64,000 bases of DNA. Source: Thermoanaerobaculales bacterium (GTDB lineage Bacteria > Acidobacteriota > Thermoanaerobaculia > Thermoanaerobaculales > Sulfomarinibacteraceae). The notes under the pieces were generated by a model that was given only the letters and a program-made list of their open reading frames with translations, was not told where the DNA came from and ran no database searches. The first letter of the stretch is position 1. Each line of letters begins with the position of its first letter. The stretch lies in NCBI GenBank assembly GCA_035358815.1, contig DAOPQC010000002.1:311306-375305 (forward strand). The letters run 5' to 3'. The translations under genes were made by a program, and so were the position numbers. Below, piece by piece: positions 61,690 to 64,000 of the stretch.

Positions 61690-62451
61690 TCACAGCAGCC
61701 GGTCTTTGAGGGCCCGCGAAACCGCTTCGAGCCGAGTGGAGACCTGGAGCGCCTTGAGCACTGCCTGGACGTGGCTGCGCACGGTGTTGACGCTCACCCC
61801 CATCTCCTCCGCCATCTCCATCGAGTTCCTGCCGAGGACCATGAGGGCGAGAGCCTCTTTCTGCCGGGAGGTGAGCCGCGGCTGGTGGCGTCTACCCCGC
61901 TCTTGGGCGCCGGTCGGCGTGCGCCCCACAGGGTCCCGCTCCGCGAGCACTCGTTCGATCGCCTCGTCAGCCCGCCGACGCCGCCGTATCGGCGTCATCA
62001 GGTAGACCAGGCTGTACTCGTCCGCCAGCGGACCCAGCACCACGACGACGGAGACCGCCACCCGGACCCTCTCTCCGGTCGCGGAGACGAGGTCGAGCTC
62101 GAAGTTCTCCGGCGCAGCGCCGGCGCGAACCATCGAGTGGAAGGCGCAGTGATGGCGGCAAAGGGAGTTGCCGAAGGTGTCGCGCGCCCGGATGACGTCC
62201 TGCAGGTTGTGGCCGATCACCTCGCGAGCCGAAAGTCCCAGCAGCGCGGCGGACTCGTCGTTCCAGCGCACGATGACGTTGTCCGGATCGGTCGCAACCG
62301 CCGCGCGCGTCGCCGTGTCGACGATGTGGCGGGCGTCGGGGAAGGCACGAGATGGCGCCTGGACGATGCGGACGCCATCGTCCACCTTGGAGAGCCGGTC
62401 GGCCCGCGCCGCCCGCGGCACGATCGCGTTACGACGGGGCTGTTTTACCAT
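61690..62451 (-). CDS. PAS-LuxR transcription regulator with Cys-containing PAS loop
   Basis: A regulator of about 253 residues. The PAS domain (about 35-150) has VIVRWNDESAALLGLSAREV and a loop GNSLCRHHCAFHSMV with two Cys and three His, which could bind a metal or act as a redox switch. The C-terminal LuxR helix-turn-helix is LTSRQKEALALMVLGRNSME, then VSVNTVRSHVQAVLKALQVS. I prefer the ATG at 62451, since a TATACT lies about 60 bp upstream; longer forms from 62544 or 62649 would place the promoter inside the gene. No receiver domain is present. Confidence 0.87.
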   Translation of the reverse strand: MVKQPRRNAIVPRAARADRLSKVDDGVRIVQAPSRAFPDARHIVDTATRAAVATDPDNVIVRWNDESAALLGLSAREVIGHNLQDVIRARDTFGNSLCRHHCAFHSMVRAGAAPENFELDLVSATGERVRVAVSVVVVLGPLADEYSLVYLMTPIRRRRRADEAIERVLAERDPVGRTPTGAQERGRRHQPRLTSRQKEALALMVLGRNSMEMAEEMGVSVNTVRSHVQAVLKALQVSTRLEAVSRALKDRLL

Positions 62452-62508
62452 CGGCAAGGCCTCGCTCCACTCCGCGCCCTCAGCCGCGCTGTATGGCTTC
62501 CGATCATC

Positions 62509-62514
62509 AGTATA
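62509..62514 (-). promoter_or_regulatory. -10-like TATACT upstream of the PAS-LuxR gene
   Basis: TATACT on the minus strand in an AT-rich island, 58 bp before the ATG at 62451. A -35 is not clear. Confidence 0.45.
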
Positions 62515-62688
62515 TCGCGGCAAGCGCCACGCCTCGGATGCCATGCGCAGCCCCTGAACACCGGCCGCGGGCGCCCGGGCGGCCGCCATGCGCCCGGCGC
62601 TGCGCGGATCAGGAGGCGTCGCAGCAGCGGCGGTGCGTTGCCGCCGCACGTGCTCCCCGGCTGCCGCTCCGGGCCGCTCCCCGGCTCG

Positions 62689-63942
62689 CTACTCGTAGCG
62701 CAGCGCTTCGATGGGCACCAGCTTGGAGGCGCGGATGGCGGGCCACATCCCGAAGACGAGCCCGACCACGGTGCAGAACAGCAGGCCGCGCACCGCCCAC
62801 TCGGCGGGGACGTGGACAGCGAAGTGAGTGAACACGCTCACCAGGTTGCCGAGGCCGAAGCCGGCGGCGACGCCGAGCACCCCGCCGATGTTGCACAGCA
62901 CGATGGCCTCGAGCAGGAACTGGAACAGGATCGCGGCGCGCTTGGCGCCGAGCGCCTTGCGGATGCCGATCTCTCGGGTCCGCTCGGTCACCGAGACCAG
63001 CATGATGTTCATGATCCCGATGCCGGCGACAACCAGGGCGATGATGCCGAGCACGAACGCGCCCTTCTTCAGGTTGGCGGTGGCGGTGTTGAAAGCCTTG
63101 ATCTGGCTGTCGGTGGTGAAGAAGAAGAAGTTGTCCGGATCGCGAGGGCTGAGACCGCGCGCTGCCCGCAGCACCGCCCGCGTCTCCTCCATGGCGTCCT
63201 CGAGCGCCCCCGCCGAGATCGCCCGCACCGTGATGTTCACCGTTCGCGGAACCCCCTCCGGGTCCCGCGCCCCGTACGCCTTCTCGAAGGTCGTGATCGG
63301 CATCAGGATGTAGTTGTCGAAGTTGCCGCCCAGCGCGGACTTGCGCTCTGCGAAGACGCCCTGGACGGTGTACTTGCGGCCGTCGACCTTGATCTCCTTG
63401 CCCAGAGGGTCGGTGAACGGGAACAGCGACTGCGCGAGCTGGTAGCCGATCACCACCACGCTCCTGCCCACCCGCACGTCCTCGTTCGAGATGTTGCGCC
63501 CCAGCTCCACGTAGTGGGTGTTGTTCTCGGGGTACTCGGGCGTGCCGCCGCAGATCATGTTGACGGGCTCGGTCGTCTCTCCGCGATAGCTCGCGCGGAC
63601 GCTGAACTGCCACAGCTCCGCGCCCACCAGATCGGCGGACTTCACCTTCTCGCGGATCAGCTCCGCCTGCTCGACGGTCAGCGGTGGCCAGCGCTGAATC
63701 TGGCGAAAATCGTGGTCGCGGTGGTTGTTGAACCCGCCGGGCGGCCACTTCTGCGCCTGGAAGACCCGGCTACCGAGCACGCTCAGCTCGGCCTCCATCT
63801 GGTTCTGGATCACCGAGACCCCGGTCATGACGGCGATGATGGCCGCCACGCCGGCGATGATGCCGACCAGGGTCAGCAGCGATCGCAGCTTGTGGGCGCC
63901 GATCGCGGTCAGCGCCATCCTGACGGCTTCGATCCAGATCAT
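62689..63942 (-). CDS. MacB-type ABC transporter permease
   Basis: A 417-residue permease of the MacB/LolC family. An N-terminal helix (LLTLVGIIAGVAAIIAVMTG), a large periplasmic MacB domain (about 50-265) and three C-terminal helices (about 285-400) complete it. The coupling motif ERTREIGIRKALGAKRAAIL lies between the first and second of these. MacB-type systems use an ATPase and often a membrane fusion protein. The start overlaps by 4 bp the end of an upstream frame that leaves the window. Confidence 0.93.
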   Translation of the reverse strand: MIWIEAVRMALTAIGAHKLRSLLTLVGIIAGVAAIIAVMTGVSVIQNQMEAELSVLGSRVFQAQKWPPGGFNNHRDHDFRQIQRWPPLTVEQAELIREKVKSADLVGAELWQFSVRASYRGETTEPVNMICGGTPEYPENNTHYVELGRNISNEDVRVGRSVVVIGYQLAQSLFPFTDPLGKEIKVDGRKYTVQGVFAERKSALGGNFDNYILMPITTFEKAYGARDPEGVPRTVNITVRAISAGALEDAMEETRAVLRAARGLSPRDPDNFFFFTTDSQIKAFNTATANLKKGAFVLGIIALVVAGIGIMNIMLVSVTERTREIGIRKALGAKRAAILFQFLLEAIVLCNIGGVLGVAAGFGLGNLVSVFTHFAVHVPAEWAVRGLLFCTVVGLVFGMWPAIRASKLVPIEALRYE

Positions 63943-64000
63943 GATGACAGACCCCGGGGCCGAGCCAGCTGATCGATGCAGGGGGTGAGGGGATAGCGGT
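63939..64000 (-). CDS. C-terminus of an upstream gene (cut by window edge)
   Basis: On the minus strand a frame from the right edge ends with TGA inside ATGA, overlapping the MacB permease start by 4 bp. Only about 19 residues are visible (ending IDQLARPRGLSS), too few to identify. An ATPase or second permease of the same transporter would fit. Confidence 0.35.
   Translation of the reverse strand, partial: RYPLTPCIDQLARPRGLSS

Overview
The window is high-GC DNA with tightly packed genes and many 4-bp ATGA stop/start overlaps. It looks like a chromosomal stretch of an uncultured or little-studied Gram-negative bacterium. The mix of an exosortase-A-type exopolysaccharide locus, MacB and DUF5916 proteins, GspA/GspB-like proteins, sn-glycerol-1-phosphate dehydrogenase and secreted proteins ending in an F-x-DGFE-x-G...W...P tail suggests Acidobacteriota, possibly Thermoanaerobaculia. 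That placement is inference. I saw no rRNA, tRNA, CRISPR array, insertion sequence or phage gene.

Region 1 (1-27.6 kb) is an exopolysaccharide/glycan island, visibly less GC-rich in its first 20 kb than the rest. It holds a cut-off SGNH-like protein, GT2 and GT4 glycosyltransferases, an O-antigen-ligase-like protein and two secreted parallel beta-helix proteins that share an apparently identical 1.4-kb core. It then has two polysaccharide deacetylase-like proteins, a GNAT-like protein, two divergent NAD-synthase-like ATP pyrophosphatases, an acyl carrier protein and an AMP-forming acyl ligase. A WecG/TagA transferase, a GT-C membrane protein and a minus-strand assembly operon follow. That operon runs export protein, GNVR chain-length protein, ExeA-type ATPase, BY-kinase-like protein, polyprenyl glycosylphosphotransferase. 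The export protein gene has an in-frame TAG, and the kinase-like protein lacks the Walker A lysine.

Region 2 (27.8-45 kb) is housekeeping and metabolism: EF-G coupled to a P-loop ATPase, an FeS-type photolyase with its Trp-rich partner, a SatD-like regulator flanked by a 44-bp direct repeat, a glycerophosphodiesterase/glycerol-1-phosphate dehydrogenase pair, and a tandem ABM protein. A GspA/GspB-like pair, a DUF1295 protein, YchF and DRG-type GTPases, a SIMPL protein, a winged-helix/FHA regulator and an AEC transporter complete it.

Region 3 (45-64 kb) carries a YscW-type anchored protein, a GT4, a diguanylate cyclase, a GT-C protein, a CBM9/beta-barrel protein and a DUF1737 protein. It also has three secreted proteins with the DGFE tail (beta-helix, BNR-repeat, DUF362), a class V aminotransferase, a PAS protein, a secreted thioester-like/CTPGYWK protein, a PAS-LuxR regulator and a MacB-type permease. 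A palindromic repeat family sits at gene ends from 39 to 49 kb.
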